Shown here: in pieces, positions 10,739 to 23,019 of the stretch
Numbering within the stretch: the first letter of the stretch is position 1
Layout: the number at the start of each line of letters is the position of its first letter
NCBI RefSeq assembly: GCF_016808335.1
Contig: NC_053145.1
Location: 24,144,258 to 24,208,257, forward strand
Reading direction: 5' to 3'
DNA length: 64,000 bases
Origin: Panicum virgatum
Taxonomy: Eukaryota; Streptophyta; Magnoliopsida; Poales; Poaceae
Translations under genes and position numbers: made by a program
The notes under the pieces: generated by a model
What the model was told of the DNA's origin: nothing
The model's input: only the letters and a program-made list of their open reading frames with translations
The model's database searches: none

Positions 10739-11663
10739 TGTTGGTATTTCTTAACGTTTACAGAAAGATCCGCAATCGCACAGATATACCGTTGTAGCAT
10801 TTCACCCGGAAGTATTCAGGGTATCGTTATTTATATTTTCCCAAGGGATGGCTAGGTTGTGTAAAGTGTATTTACTTAGTTGCATAACCATGACACGTAT
10901 GAGCAAGATGAAGACCACTGACTATACAAGGGTAAGTGACATATAAATGATAATTAGGGGTAATGTGACACACATAGAATAGCCAACTCTCATGAATAAA
11001 AGAATAAACAAGCAATCCTAAGGTTAGTGGGAGCATAGGCAAAGATTCCTAGTATACTATTCATGTTAGCAGATAAGTTATGTTAGCCACATTGCTTAGA
11101 GCTGCAGGTGCCGGGAAATTAGGGACATCGGGGAGAATGACCCGCACTGGAGAACATCCAGTCCTGTTTCATTTTTGCATGAACTCCTACACTGTACCCG
11201 AACGTCGGGGAGTACGCTAACCGAGAAGCAGCTTCCCGGCGGACCGACAGGGCTGTCACCACCTGCGGTCGACCCCAGTCACACCGTGGAGCACCGTCAT
11301 ATCCGAAGGATCCCGCATACCCAGGCACCATGCCCGCAAATGAGGTCACTACCCTAGCACCACCGGGTCCCCCACCCTTCGGATGGACAGGTAAGATGCT
11401 AAGGCAAGCCCGAAAGCGCAACGAACCAATATCCTTACCCAGATCATCTGGTCAAAGCATGCAACTAGAATAACTTGGTAAAGCACAGATCAAGGCTAAG
11501 CAAGCTACGAACATAGCAAGATAACCAAGAACGAACTCTGAATGAATAGCATAAAGAAAGTCAGAATACAAAACCATACTAGAGGCCGAGGATTGCTCGT
11601 CGACCCCGAGGACGACTGGATTCGGTAAGTAGATGAAGTATTAGCCAAGCTCCACTACCCTAA
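10739..11663 (-). mobile_element. LTR2, left segment (Athila-like family 2)
   Basis: The segment starts with TGTTGGTATTTC and aligns with LTR3 (62375 onward) along its length. It is cut at 11663 by a solo LTR of family N and resumes at 27114. Together the two parts are 1462 bp, close to the 1437 bp of LTR3. It has a primer-binding-site-like sequence on its left and polypurine-like residues on its right. Confidence 0.85.
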
Positions 11664-12249
11664 TGTAACACCCTAATTCAATTTTCAGTATTTAATAATA
11701 AATTTAATTGGCTTTATTTAAATTTCTAAGGATTTTTTGTCCTAGTCTTGCATTTAATCCACCTTTGTTCCTCAAGTAATTAAAATTTTATCTAGGTTTA
11801 AACTTGGATGTTGCATTCATGCTGGAGCATTTATTTTATTTGCTTGTGTGCTTCAAGTTGTTGAAATTCAAACTTGGTTTGAATTTTAAATAGATTTGTT
11901 TGCTAAGAAATAGAGGTGGAAATAGAAACAAAACCCAAAAACCCGGCCCAGCTAAACCCTTGCGGCCCAAACCAAACCAGCCCAGTGCTTCACCTCTTCC
12001 ACCCGCGCGGCCCAGTCCGGCCCAACACCCCCGCGCGCCCAGGCCGCTCCCCCAGCGCGAGCTCGCCCGCTCCACCCCGGCCTGCTCCACGCCCGCGGTC
12101 TCGCAGCCCGCATCGCCCTCTCTCTCACTGCGCCCCGGGCCCACTCGTCAGCTTCCACCTTCCTCCGCGCGCCCCGGCCGTGCAGCAACGACCCGCCGCG
12201 ATCTCCGCCGTGGCTCCGCCAAGCACGCGTCCCCGAGATCCCCGGCTTG

Positions 12250-12496
12250 CACTTTATTAGCCCCCCATGGCTCCCCTGCACCCCATCCACCCACGCGTCG
12301 CCGCCCCTAACCCTAACACGCCACGCCCCATCGTGCCGCCGGAGCAGAGTCTCTGCTCCACAGCGGCCACGCCGCCCTGCGGCATCCCAGCCCCCACCAG
12401 CTTCCGTCCGGTTTCTACTCGACCCCAGGGAACCTCCCAATCTCCGATTCCGATCCCCAACCCCTGCAGCGGCCCGAATCGCCAATACCAACTCCG
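12250..12496 (+). other. Candidate first exon of the LTR-encoded ORF (family N)
   Basis: A weak TATA-like TTTATTA lies at 12253-12259 and a strong donor-like CTCCG|GTGAGT at 12496/12497. The frame in phase with exon a is free of stops from before 12250 to the donor, but contains no ATG. The ATG at 12267 is in another frame and ends at the donor. GC-rich DNA has few stops by chance, so this exon is uncertain; translation start is not identified. Confidence 0.25.
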
Positions 12497-13750
12497 GTGA
12501 GTTTTACGTCCGCCATGCAATTCCTGGTTACCGGCGAATCCCCGGACCACCCTGACCCCTGGATCACCTTCACAGCACTGCCACGCATCCACACGTGGAG
12601 CCCAGACGCCCGAAGAAGCGCCGCGGCGACCTTCCTCCGCGAGCTCCGCCACAACCCGCCGCCGGACCTCGACGTCAGTGCCCCGCACGGCCTCCCCGCT
12701 TGAAATCCAAGCCTCGGTGAGCTTCGCCTTCACTTGCCCTTCGTTTTGGACTAGAAATCGTAGGTGGGAGTACCCTTTAGGTGGCCGCGCACCGATCACC
12801 GGCGACCCTCGCCGCGAGCCCGCCATGGCGGACCGTGCTGCAGCACAGTTGGCCCACATGAACCTTGCCTTGGCTTGCACTAGCTCGGCGCACACCCGTT
12901 GAAGCCACAGCCCCAGTTCCTAGCTAGAGCAGCAAGCCCGAGCGCGCATGCCGGCGGGTCACGCCGCGCAGACCCGCCGCCGCCCGTGCAACCGCGTCTC
13001 AGAGCACCCCCGAGCCCAGAGGAGTGCTCAGGTGGATTGCGCATACCGCCCCGAGTGCCCCTGACCCAAACCTTGGTCTAAATGACCCTCGGAGCATCAA
13101 ATATGATGAAGTCCGGCGAGGAATCGATGAGCGCCGCCGCAGAAAACCCCAGTCCGGCGACTCGCGCCGCCGCCGGCGCGCCCTTCCTTCCAGAACCGTC
13201 CGATCCGTGGCCAGCGGATCAGATTAGATCCCGATCCCATCTGCTCCGAGCCACTAGATCAAGATCCAACGGTCCACGCGCGTAGATACCGGTTCGCCCT
13301 GGACATTTTGTTAAAGACCCCCCCCAGTTTTCCTAGAATCAACCCGCGGTCCCCAGCCATTCAAAAATAATTCCAGTTTGACCCTGTTTTTAGCACTTAG
13401 CCCCCTGAGTTATTTAGAAATAGAACCCGCCGTCCTTCCAGGGCTTTTTCACGCGTTAGACCCCAGAACTAACCTTTAATTATGTTTAGGCCCTCAGTTT
13501 TTGCAGAAAACCCCTGGAACTCCTGTTTTCTTACAATTAGGTCCCTGGAACTTGTTTTTAGCCTAGATTATGCGTTTTAGCTCCGTTTTAGGCATTCTTT
13601 ATGTCCACGCGATCGTTGTAACGCGTAGAATAGTTTTAGACTAGTTTAGTGTGCTGTTTTTATGTATTGATGTACTGTTTCTTAGCTTTTGCTAGTGTTT
13701 GCTTGTATGCTTATTATCGTGCATTGTTCTGGCCATGTGTTCGTGAGTAG

Positions 13751-13840
13751 ACGTTGATCCATCTGAGGAGCCCCAGTACCAGCACCCGGAGCAGCCGTCT
13801 TCCGAGCACTTTGAGCAGCAGCAGGAGCAGTACGAGGAAG
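13751..13840 (+). CDS. LTR-encoded ORF, exon a (family N, solo LTR)
   Basis: The exon follows an acceptor-like GTGAGTAG and enters in phase 1 (two bases complete the first codon). It encodes 29 residues rich in Glu, Gln and Pro (VDPSEEPQYQHPEQ... to ...EQYEE). It ends at GAGGAAG with a GC donor, GCAAGT, exactly as in the LTRs of elements B and C. Spliced to exon b at 26797, which lies beyond the nested element, the frame continues to a TAG. In this solo LTR the nested element now sits inside the intron between exons a and b. Function unknown. Confidence 0.5.
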
Positions 13841-14456
13841 GCAAGTATAACATGAACAACCTATCATCTTTAAATACAATTTCATACTGCATTTAATACT
13901 GTATGCCTATAAGGATTTCCTAGCCACATTTATCCTTTATATATTACCTTGGGTTGCATTTTGGATAGTTGTGCTAGGTTGCTGCGCTATAACACACTCT
14001 GGTCCTTTTTAATTAATTTGATTAATGGTTTACTTGAACTTAATTCTGAGAGTGGCTCTCTGTGCTTCGTGCTTGGGTGGCTCACGTCTCGTTAAAATTG
14101 GTTTTTGTTAGAAACATGGTTTAGGGGGCCAGCAAGGTGCTTAGTGCTTGGTTGGCCACTCTCCATAAGGACCGGTTTATGGAGCGACAACCTGGGACAA
14201 CAGCGCTACCACAAGACTGGAATGGGACGGTCTTGGCATAATAATTAGATCTTTTTGGTTTGGAGTAACTTACCTGCGGGGCAGGGGCGGTAAGCTTCTA
14301 TGTCCCTCGTACTGAGTGGCCTCGTCTGTGCTTCATGTCTTGACGCCCACTAGACCTACTCCATAGTCGCCGATCCACCCTCGCGGTTACTCCCTACCAA
14401 CGAGATTCTTTGTAAAGGCCTCGTAGTGAGTCGCTAGCCATCTCACCTAAGGAAGT

Positions 14457-17400
14457 TGTAAAACCCGGTTTATAAAAGGACATAAACCGAGCAATCATAT
14501 ACGTGCCAGGATCAAGTCACACGTATATACAACAGAATGAACAGTATATCACAGCACATATCACGAATAAGATATAATAAATCGAAATACGAATGTTATT
14601 TATTACAATAATGACATAAATGTCTGATACAGCGGAAGCGAAGTACAAAATACGAATAAAGCCCTCCGAAGCTGAAGCAGGGCGCCACAGGGACGTCGAC
14701 TGGGAGACGAACGCCTAGAAGTCCTCGTAGTCCTGGTAGCGCTGAGCGAACTCCCTCGTGTCGGCAGGAACTGAGCAGCAGTAGCGTAGCCAAGAGAAAA
14801 AAAAGTAGAGAGGAGGCAAGAGTGAGTACACAACTTGTACTCAACAAGTATAACACAAACTATGAGGCTCTAGGTTGGCTGACTGACTGCATTAGCTTTT
14901 AAGTCTTGACAAGATTTTATTAAAGCTATTTTCTATGAGTTGATGAATTACCATTAACCCAGTTACATAGTAATTAATCAGAATTAATTATGTAACAACT
15001 AAGAACCAAACCGAAACCAAACCAAGGGAACCCCGAGAGGCACCTCCCTCGTCGGAAGGAGACAACCCCACTAATCAAAAGGAGGATCTGGGCCGCTCAT
15101 AACCATGAGCACGGCTAGTATACCAGTTTTACACTCTGCAGAGGTTGCACATCTTTACCCACAAGTTGTGAGCTACGCCAGTTGTTCATCACACTTCCTT
15201 AGGTGAGATGGCTAGCGACTCACTACGAGGCCTTTACAAAGAATCTTGTTGGTAGGGAGTAACCGCGAGGGTGGATCAGCGACTATGAAGCAGGTCTAGT
15301 GGGCATCAAGACACGAAGCACAGACGAGGCCACTCAGCACGAGGGCCATAGAAGCTTACCGCCCCTGCCCCGCAGGTAAGTTACTCCAAACCAAAAAGAT
15401 CTAATTATTATGCCAAGTCTATCCCATTCTAGCCTTGTGGTAGCGCTGTTGTCCCAGGTTGTCACTCTATGAACCGGTCCTTATGGAGAGTGGCCAACCA
15501 AGCACTAAGCACCGTGCTGGCCCCCTAAACCATGTTTCTACAAAAACCATATTTTAACGAGACATGAGCCACCCAAGCACGAAGCACAGAGGGCCACTCT
15601 CATAATTAAGTTCAAGTAAACCATTAATCAAATTAATTAAAAAGGACCAGAGTGTGTTATAGCGCAGCAACCTAGCACAACTAACCAAAATGCAACCCAA
15701 AGGTATATATAAAGGATATAAAGTGGCTAGGAAATCCTTAAAGGCATACAGTATTAAAATGCAGTATGAAATTGTATTTAAAAGTGATAGGTGGCTCATG
15801 TTATACTTGCCTTCCTCGTACTGCTCCTGCTGCTGCTCAAAGTGCTCGGAAGACGGCTGCTCCGGGTACTGGTACTGGGGCTCCTCAGATGGATCAACGT
15901 CTACTCACGAACACATGGCCAAAACAATGCACAATAATAAGCATACAAGCAAACACTAGCAAAAACTAAGAAATAGTACATCAATACATAAAAACAGCAA
16001 GAAAAACTAAGCTAAAACTATCCTACGCGTTACAACGATCGCGTGGACATAAAGAGCGCTAAAAACGGAGCTAAAACGCCTTTTCTAGGCTAAAAACAAG
16101 TTCTAGGGGCTTATCTGCGATAAAAACTAAGTTCCAGGGGGTTTTCTGCAAAAACCGAGGACTAAAACGTAATTAACCATTAAATCTAAGGGCTAACGTG
16201 CAAAACCAACGGCCCTGGACGGCGGGTTTGATTTCTGGAAAGCTTAGGGGCTAAAGTGTTAAATCAGGGACCTAACTGGAATTATTTTTGAAAAGGCTAG
16301 GACCGAGGGTTGATTTGGCAAAAGCCCGAGGGCTCTTTAGCAAAACATCCATGCCGAAACGGTACGCTTGATTTGCGGCCGTCGGATCAGGATCGAGTGG
16401 CTCAGATCAGAAAGGGCCTGGATCTAATCATGGCCGTTGATTCAGGATCGGGCGGCCACGGGCGGTTGGGGACGCGGGCGGCGGCGCGGCTTGCCGGAGA
16501 CGAACGCCCGCGGTGGCGCATCGCCAGGAAAACAGGTTTCTGGGGCTACAGAGCTCCGTTTGGGCCGGGGTTTAGCCGGGGAGATAGCCGGTCGCATGCG
16601 TAACTCACTGGGGTGGATCTCGGGGTGTTGCGGTGGAGTAAGGCAGGCGCACGGCGTGGAGGCGGCTCGGTGCGATGGCAAGCCGCCGGCGGGAGTGCCC
16701 TTGTGCTGCGTGGGTGGGCTACGGCCTACCAAATCTAGCGCAAAAGAGGGAGAAGGTCGGGGTGTGGCTCACCGTGGGTGCAGACTGGGCCGGAGTAGCA
16801 GTGCAGCGACGCCGACGTGAGGACGGGCGGCGGTTCGCGGCGGAGCTTCGGGGACGGGTCGCTGAAGGGCGCCTTCGGGCGTCTGGGCAGCACGGCTCGA
16901 CCCGTGGTGGACCTGGGACGGTGTAGCGGGGTTTAAGGGAGTTCGGCGATCAACCGTGGCGAGAAAACGGAGCGGCTAAGCCTCTTACCGGCGGCGAGTC
17001 GGGGTGGAAAATCCGGCGTAGACGCGGTTCGATTCGGGGCAACAAGGGCTCGAAGCTGACCCAGGTGCCCAGGCGGTTGCTCTGCGGGGTCGTCGGCGCC
17101 CAGGGTGAGGTGGGGCGATGGTTTCACGGCGGCGCAGAGACACTAGCGTGGCGGAGCGGGGTGGTGGCGGCGCTGCTAGGGTTAGGAGTGGCGGCGCGGC
17201 TGGATGGGAAAGGCGCAGGGGTTCGGGGTGGTTTAAAGGGGAAGGACCGGGGATCTCGGTGTGCAGGCCTGCGGGGAAATCCCGGAGATCTCGCCGGACT
17301 TCCGTTGCGCGGCGAGGGAAGCGGGATGAGGGGGATGACCGGTGGGGTCTCCCTGTCAGCGGGACGACGCGCGCGGGCGAGCGGCTGAGGCGGGGCTGGG

Positions 17401-17839
17401 CTACGGAGCGAGCTGGGCCGCGCGGGGAGATCGGGCCGAATCGGTGAGCGGGACGCGGAGTATGGGCCGCGCGCGCTGGCAGGCCGGGTTGAGTAGGCCT
17501 AGCGTGGGGTTGGCCGGATTCGGAGTTTGGGCTGGGTTGAGGGTCTTGGGTTGGGTTTGGGTTTAAGGCTTTCTTCTATATTTCTATTTCTTTTCCTTCC
17601 TAATTCTAACCAAATACAACTAATTGAATTCAAACTAATTTGAATTCAAAACCTAACCACACAACAAAAGAAAAGATGCTCCAGCATGATGCAACAACAA
17701 AATTAACCTATGATGGATTTTAATTATTTATGGGACAAAAATTAGATTTAATGCAAGCTAAGAAAATTAAATCCTTAGAAAATTAAATAAACCAATTAAA
17801 TTTATTGTTAAATGCTGGAATTTAAATTAGGGTGTTACA
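14457..17839 (-). repeat. Element N 3' LTR (left), 3383 bp
   Basis: Matches the right LTR over its whole length with scattered substitutions. One obvious length difference lies near 17262, where the left copy has about 27 bp more, flanked by GATCTCG-like direct repeats. It contains a GC-rich middle (16430-17560) and AT-rich ends. Confidence 0.9.
14715..15900 (-). CDS. LTR-encoded ORF, exons a and b (element N 3' LTR)
   Basis: Exon a is 15811-15900 and exon b is 14715-14770, on the minus strand. Both have the same length, phase and boundaries as in the solo LTR, including the GC donor after GAGGAAG and the TAG after YEDF. The a/b intron is about 1040 bp. Exon a is intact here. The start codon is not identified. 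A hairpin with stem TGAGTACA/TGTACTCA precedes exon b. Confidence 0.45.
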
Positions 17840-17876
17840 GACCCTACCCCTTAAAGAAATCTCGTCCCTGAGATTT
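17840..17876 (-). other. Polypurine tract and adjacent hairpin, element N
   Basis: The minus strand reads TTAAGGGGTAGGGTC directly before the 3' LTR. Just upstream is an inverted repeat, AAATCTC-AGGGAC-GAGATTT (17857-17876), which overlaps the gag-pol stop region. The same hairpin with other loop bases precedes the polypurine tracts of elements B and C. Confidence 0.75.
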
Positions 17877-20800
17877 AGCTGGGCTGGCTAGCAAAGAGAT
17901 CTGGATATGTCTTCATCAGCTCATCTTCTCGCTCCCATGTAGCCTCAGCTTCACTGTGATGACTCCACTGAACTCTACACATCTTGATGTGCTTGTTCCG
18001 AGTAACCCTCTCCGATGTCTCCAGAATCTTCACCGGATGCTCAGTATAAATCAGATCTTCCTGCACATCTACTCCATCCAGTGGTGCCTGCTCCTCGGGT
18101 ACTCGCAAACACCTCTTCAGCTGGGATATATGGAAGACATCATGAACTCCTGAGAGGCCGAGAGGTAACTCCAGGCGATAAGCAACTTCGCCTTTCCGCT
18201 CTAGCACCTTGAATGGCCCCACATACCGAGGTGCTAATTTCCCCTTGACATTAAACTTGCGGATTCCTCTCATCGGAGACACCTTCAGGTATACATAATC
18301 ACCAACACTGAAAGTCAGGTCTCTCCGTTTGCCATCTGCATAGCTCTTCTGTCTGCTCTGTGCAATCCTCAGATTTTCTCACACAGCCTGAACCATTTGC
18401 TCTGCATCATCTATGATCTCAGGGCCAAAGAGCTGCTTTCTCACCAATCTGATCCCAATAGAGAGGAGTTCTGCACTTTCTGCCATACAATGCCTCAAAG
18501 GGGGACTTCTTCAGACTGGCCTGGTAGCTGTTGTTATATGAGAACTCAGCATATGAAAGGCACTTATCCCAACTAGTGCCGTACTGAATGGCACAAGCTC
18601 TCAGCATATCCTCCAACATTTGGTTGGTTCTCTCTGTCTGCCCATCTGTCTGAGGGTGATAAGCCGTACTAAAACGCAGCTTCGTATCCAAAGAATCATG
18701 AAGCTGCTCCCAGAACCGAGAAGTGAACTGAGACCCTCTGTCAGATATAATCTTCTTGGGCACACCATGTAAGCAGACAATCCGAGAAATGTTTAACTCT
18801 GCAAGTCTAGCACCGGAGTAAGTAGTGTTCACCGGAATGAAGTGAGCAACCTTCGTCAAGCGATCCACTACTACCCATATGGAGTTGTACCCTTTCTGAG
18901 TACGAGGCAATCCAACAATGAAGTCCATCGTGATCTTCTCCCATTTCCACTCTGGAATCTTCAAAGGCTGTAACAGACCTGCTGGCCTTTGATGCTCAGC
19001 CTTGACACGCTGACAGGTGTCACAAATAGCCACGTACTCTGCCACTGAACGCTTCATCCCATACCACCAGAAACGTCCCTTCAGATCATAGTACATCTTC
19101 GTGCTGCCCGGATGAATAGAGTAAGCTGTATCATGGGCCTCACTCAGAATCAACTTTCGGAGATCATGCACATCAGGCACGCAGATCCGGTTCTTGTACC
19201 ACAAGGTACCCTGATCATCCTCTCTGAAATGAGGAGCCTTGCCCTTCTTGAGCAACTCACGAATCTCCTGCAGCTTCTCATCATCTTTCTGATGCTGCCT
19301 GATCTCTGACTCTAGAGTCGGTACTGCCTCAAATGTTGCACTGGAGGTATGATGCAAGAAGCCCAGACTCAACTGCTCGAACTCCTCACATAACTCTAGA
19401 GGCATCTGGAAAGCCACGGCCATGTTGACATAACTTCTTCTGCTCAGAGCATCTGCTACAACATTGGCCTTGCCCGGATGGTAGTGAATCTCCAGGTCAT
19501 AATCCTTGACCAACTCTAACCATCTCCTCTGCCGCATGTTCAACTCATTCTGTGTAAAAATGTACTTGAGGCTCTTGTGATCAGTGTAGATATCACACCG
19601 CTGTCCATACAAGTAATGCCTCCAAATCTTCAGAGCATGTACAACTGCGGCTAACTCAAGATCATGAGTGGGATAATTCAGCTCATGCCGACGTAACTGC
19701 CGTGAAGCATAAGCAACCACTCTGCCCTCCTGCATCAGAACACACCCAAGACCATCCTTCGAAGCATCACAATATACCGTGAACCTCTTCGTCTGGTCTG
19801 GCAGAGTCAGGACTGGCGCCGTAGTCAACCTCTTCTTCAGCTCATCAAAGGCCCTCTGACGCTCATCAGTCCACACGAAAGCCACATTTTTCTCCAGCAA
19901 AGAAGTCAAAGGCTTCGCGATCTTGGAGAAATTCTCAATGAACCTCCGATAATATCCAGCTAAGCCCAAGAAGGACCTGACTTCCTTCATTGTCTGCGGT
20001 GTCTCCCACTCGAGCACATCCTTCACCTTGCTTGGATCAACAGCAATGCCTCCCTAAGAGATAACATGACCGACGAATGGAACCTCGTCAATCCAGAACT
20101 CGCACTTGCTGAACTTGGCATACAGCTGATGCTCCCTCAATCTCTGCAATACGAGTCTCAGATGCTCCTCATGCTCTTCTTCTGTCTTGGAGAAGATCAG
20201 AATATCATCAATGAAAATCACCACAAAGACATCCAGATAATCCATGAAGACCATGTTCATCAGATGCATGAAGAAAGCCGGGGCATTAGTCAAGCCGAAG
20301 GACATGACCGTATACTCATATAGCCCATACTTGCAGGTGAATGCCGTCTTCGGAATATCCCCAGGACGGATCCTCAGCTAAAAATAACCCGAATGAAGAT
20401 CGATCTTCGAGAATATACGAGCACCTCGAAGCAGATCGAAGAGATCCTCAATACGGGGCAGTGGATGCTTGTTCTTGATAGTAACTGCATTCAGCTCGCG
20501 ATAATCGACACACATCCTCTTCGAGCCATCCTTCTTATCTACCAGCAATAATGGAAAAGCCCAAGGAGAGAAGCTGCGACGGATATAGCCCTTGGCTAGC
20601 AACTCATCAATAGTCTTCTTAACTTCTTCATGCTCTATAGGTGCCATACGGTAGGGCCGCTTTGCAATAGGAGTTGTGCCAGGCAAGAGATCAATACAAA
20701 ACTCAATGGCGCGTTCAGGCGGCATACCTGGCAGATCATCCGGAAAGACATCCGGGAACTCAGACACCACGCGAATACTGTCCGTGGGTCTAGCCTCCAT

Positions 20801-21823
20801 CTGATGAAGAAATCCAGAAGGCTCTGAAGCACTGACTGTCACCTCTTGGCCATCAGATGCCGATAAGTGAACTGTCCGCTGAGCACAATCAATACGGACT
20901 CCCCATCTGGTAAGGGTCTCCATGCCCAAGATCACATCTATCCCCGAGGAGTCAATAACTATCAAGCCAGTGCGGAATTCTACCCCCTTTATGACAATAC
21001 TAACTCTGGAGCATATAGAACATGTACGAATCTGACCCCCAGGTGAGGTAACTACCATAGCTGTCCTCATACAAGAAACCGGTATACCATGCTGCTCGGC
21101 AAATGACTTGGAAATGAAAGAATGAGTAGCACCGGTATCGAAAAGCACTGTAGCGGGGTGAGAGTTGACCATGAACGTACCAATAACCACGTTAGGAGCC
21201 TCGGCCGCTGACTCGGCCGTCACGTGGTTCACCCGACCCTGTGCAGGCGCCCTGGGCTGAGCTGGGCACCCCTGCTGTCCCGCCTGCGCCTTCCGGGGGC
21301 AAGTGTTGGCGTAGTGCCCCGGCTGGCCGTAGTGATAGCAGACGCGTGCAAGTGTCGAAGCCTGCTGTCCGGTAGGAGCTGCCGGACGTGGAGCCTGCGG
21401 TGCTGGCGGAGCTGGTGGAGCAGCACGAGCCGGAGGTGCCGGTAACCTCGGGCCCTGACCTGCCTGCTGCTGTCGAGGCGGGTACTGCTGCGGCCTCTGC
21501 TGGTACTGCTGGGGAGGCCGATACTGCTGCTGCTGGTATGGCTGAGGCTGCTGGAGGCGAGGACGAGTGTTGCTGCCAGAAGCAACGGGGACAATCTTCC
21601 TCTTCTTGTCCTCCATCTCCAGGTGCTTGCGCTCAGTGTTGAGCGCGCTGTCAACCAGATGGTTGAAGTCGTCGAAGCGGAGGTTGAGCAGCGCATACTG
21701 GAGGTAGTCCTCAAGACCCTCCATGAAGTGCTCCTGCTTCTTGCGGTCATCCGCAACATCGGCAGGGGCGTAGCGAGCCAGCTGAAGAAAACGATCACGA
21801 TACTCCGTGACCGACATAGTCCC
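17875..21823 (-). pseudogene. Element N gag C-terminus and pol, broken
   Basis: In order on the minus strand: rest of Gag with a degenerate zinc knuckle ([14 protein letters not shown], Tyr for the second Cys), protease with DTGATHSF, reverse transcriptase with FIDDILIFS, RNase H with YCDAS, integrase with [12 protein letters not shown] and the D-D-E residues, and a C-terminal chromodomain (VQWSHHSEAEATWERE). Breaks: TAG at about 20378 (SGYF* where SGYHQ is usual), TAG near 20054 (VIS*GG), a +1 frameshift near 18440 and TGA near 18375. It would encode the polyprotein for reverse transcription and targeted integration. This copy cannot be translated in full. Confidence 0.85.
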
Positions 21824-21933
21824 CTGAAGTGACAAAGATAGATAGATATCGAAAGATTAACTCAAGATTCATAAGGATAGAACAAGGGGCATTAGCTCAA
21901 AAGAATCCGCTGAATAATTATATTTAAGATTAC
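21824..21933 (-). other. Predicted 110-nt intron within gag of element N
   Basis: The minus strand reads GAAGCAG|GTAATC at the left boundary and CTTTGTCACTTCAG|GGGACT at the right. Removing 110 nt joins ...EFLALKQ to [12 protein letters not shown] in frame (phase 0), which matches the continuous Gag of element B (EFLALTQ then [12 protein letters not shown]). The segment itself is AT-rich with a polypyrimidine run. Elements B and C have no intron here. Confidence 0.75.
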
Positions 21934-22449
21934 CTGCTTCAGTGCAAGGAACTCCTTCTGCTTCATCTTCATAACGCCCGCGGGGACGTTGTGGCTGCGG
22001 AAATGCTCCCTGAACTGGAGCCAAGTGAGAGACTCGCGGTCTTGAACTGGGTGGGACTCCCACTAGTCCAAAGCTGCCCCTCGCAGCTGTCCTGCTGCGT
22101 ATAGAACACGCTCCCGATCATCGCACTGGGCGATGTCCAGCTGACGCTCCACTGCACGGAACCAGTCGTCAGCCTGAAGAGGGTCTGACGTGTGAGAGAA
22201 CGTCGGCGGGTGACCCCTCAGAAACTCAGCACGCCTATTGCGAGGCTGCGGCGATGGAGGAGGCGGAGGTTGAGTGTGAGCCTGCTGAAGAGCCTGAACA
22301 GTGTTGTTCAGGGTGGCCATCATCTGCATCTGGAGCTGGAAGTACTGCTCCGGAGTCAAAGGCGGAGGCATCGGGATCCTGGTCCCCTGGGTGTTCTGTC
22401 CCTGGTTGTTCTGCCCCTGCTGGTCAGAACCACGCCTGGTGTTCACCAT
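21934..22449 (-). pseudogene. Element N gag, first exon, one nonsense codon
   Basis: The ATG at 22449 (MVNTRRGSDQQGQ) follows ...CCAAAATCAG directly, an acceptor-like site. I prefer it over the upstream in-frame Met at 22473, because it matches the start of family Gag proteins. The exon holds the proline/glutamine-rich N-terminus and the capsid start (HPPTFSHTSDPLQADDWFRAVERQ). A TAG at 22063-22065 sits where Trp is usual. It ends at the donor at 21934. Confidence 0.7.
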
Positions 22450-23004
22450 CTGATTTTGGACAAAAGATTTCACGGGTAAGGATATTGTAGGAATAAATTC
22501 AGATGGATATGATAACTCTTTGCGGAAAAAGACTCAGCCATGATAAAGTAGACAGGATAGAGTGGACTGTTTTACCCCCAACGATCTAACTCACTTTATT
22601 AATTAGTTAACTTTAACATCTGAGTGATTTTCTCTAAATAAATTTAAACTACTAAGCTATACAATCATTCAAAAATCCAAATCAAGCATGTAGCATAATA
22701 ACAAGCAGACAATTTTCACAACTTAGCCGAGTTTAACATACGACTCGACTAACACGACGCGTCGCAGAACGTGCTATCGTGTTATTATAAAAGGGTCACC
22801 TAGCTAACTCATGGTGGTCAGATGACTGATTCAGGCCAAATCTACGAAAACTATTCTTCAGAGAGAGAAATCAAGGCAAGAAGGGTAAAAAGTCAAAGAA
22901 GTCAAGGGGTATAATAGTAAAATAGTTTCAGCAGGCAAGGATTGGAGAGATGAAGTCCTAAAACTCGACCAGTTCTACCTAGGCTTCGTCCTACAGTCGA
23001 TACG
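22450..23004 (-). other. 5' leader of element N
   Basis: About 555 bp between primer-binding site and gag. No accessory ORF is present, unlike elements B and C. Donor-like sites occur (CCTAG|GTAGAA near the primer-binding site), so a leader intron ending at the CAG before the gag ATG is possible. Confidence 0.45.
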
Positions 23005-23016
23005 GCTCTGATACCA
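23005..23016 (-). other. Primer-binding site, initiator tRNA-Met, element N
   Basis: The minus strand reads TGGTATCAGAGC, complementary to the 3' end of plant initiator tRNA-Met, three bases from the LTR end at 23020. Confidence 0.9.
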
Positions 23017-23019
23017 CTC

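Noticed and set aside
12267..12500. 77-codon ORF starting at a good ATG in the solo LTR as start of the LTR gene
   Set aside because: Its frame reaches the donor in the wrong phase for exon a and hits a stop in the donor itself.
11836..13285. Many overlapping ORFs on both strands at 11.8-13.3 kb
   Set aside because: All are Pro/Ala/Arg-rich frames in GC-rich LTR DNA with few chance stops; no domain or conservation between frames.
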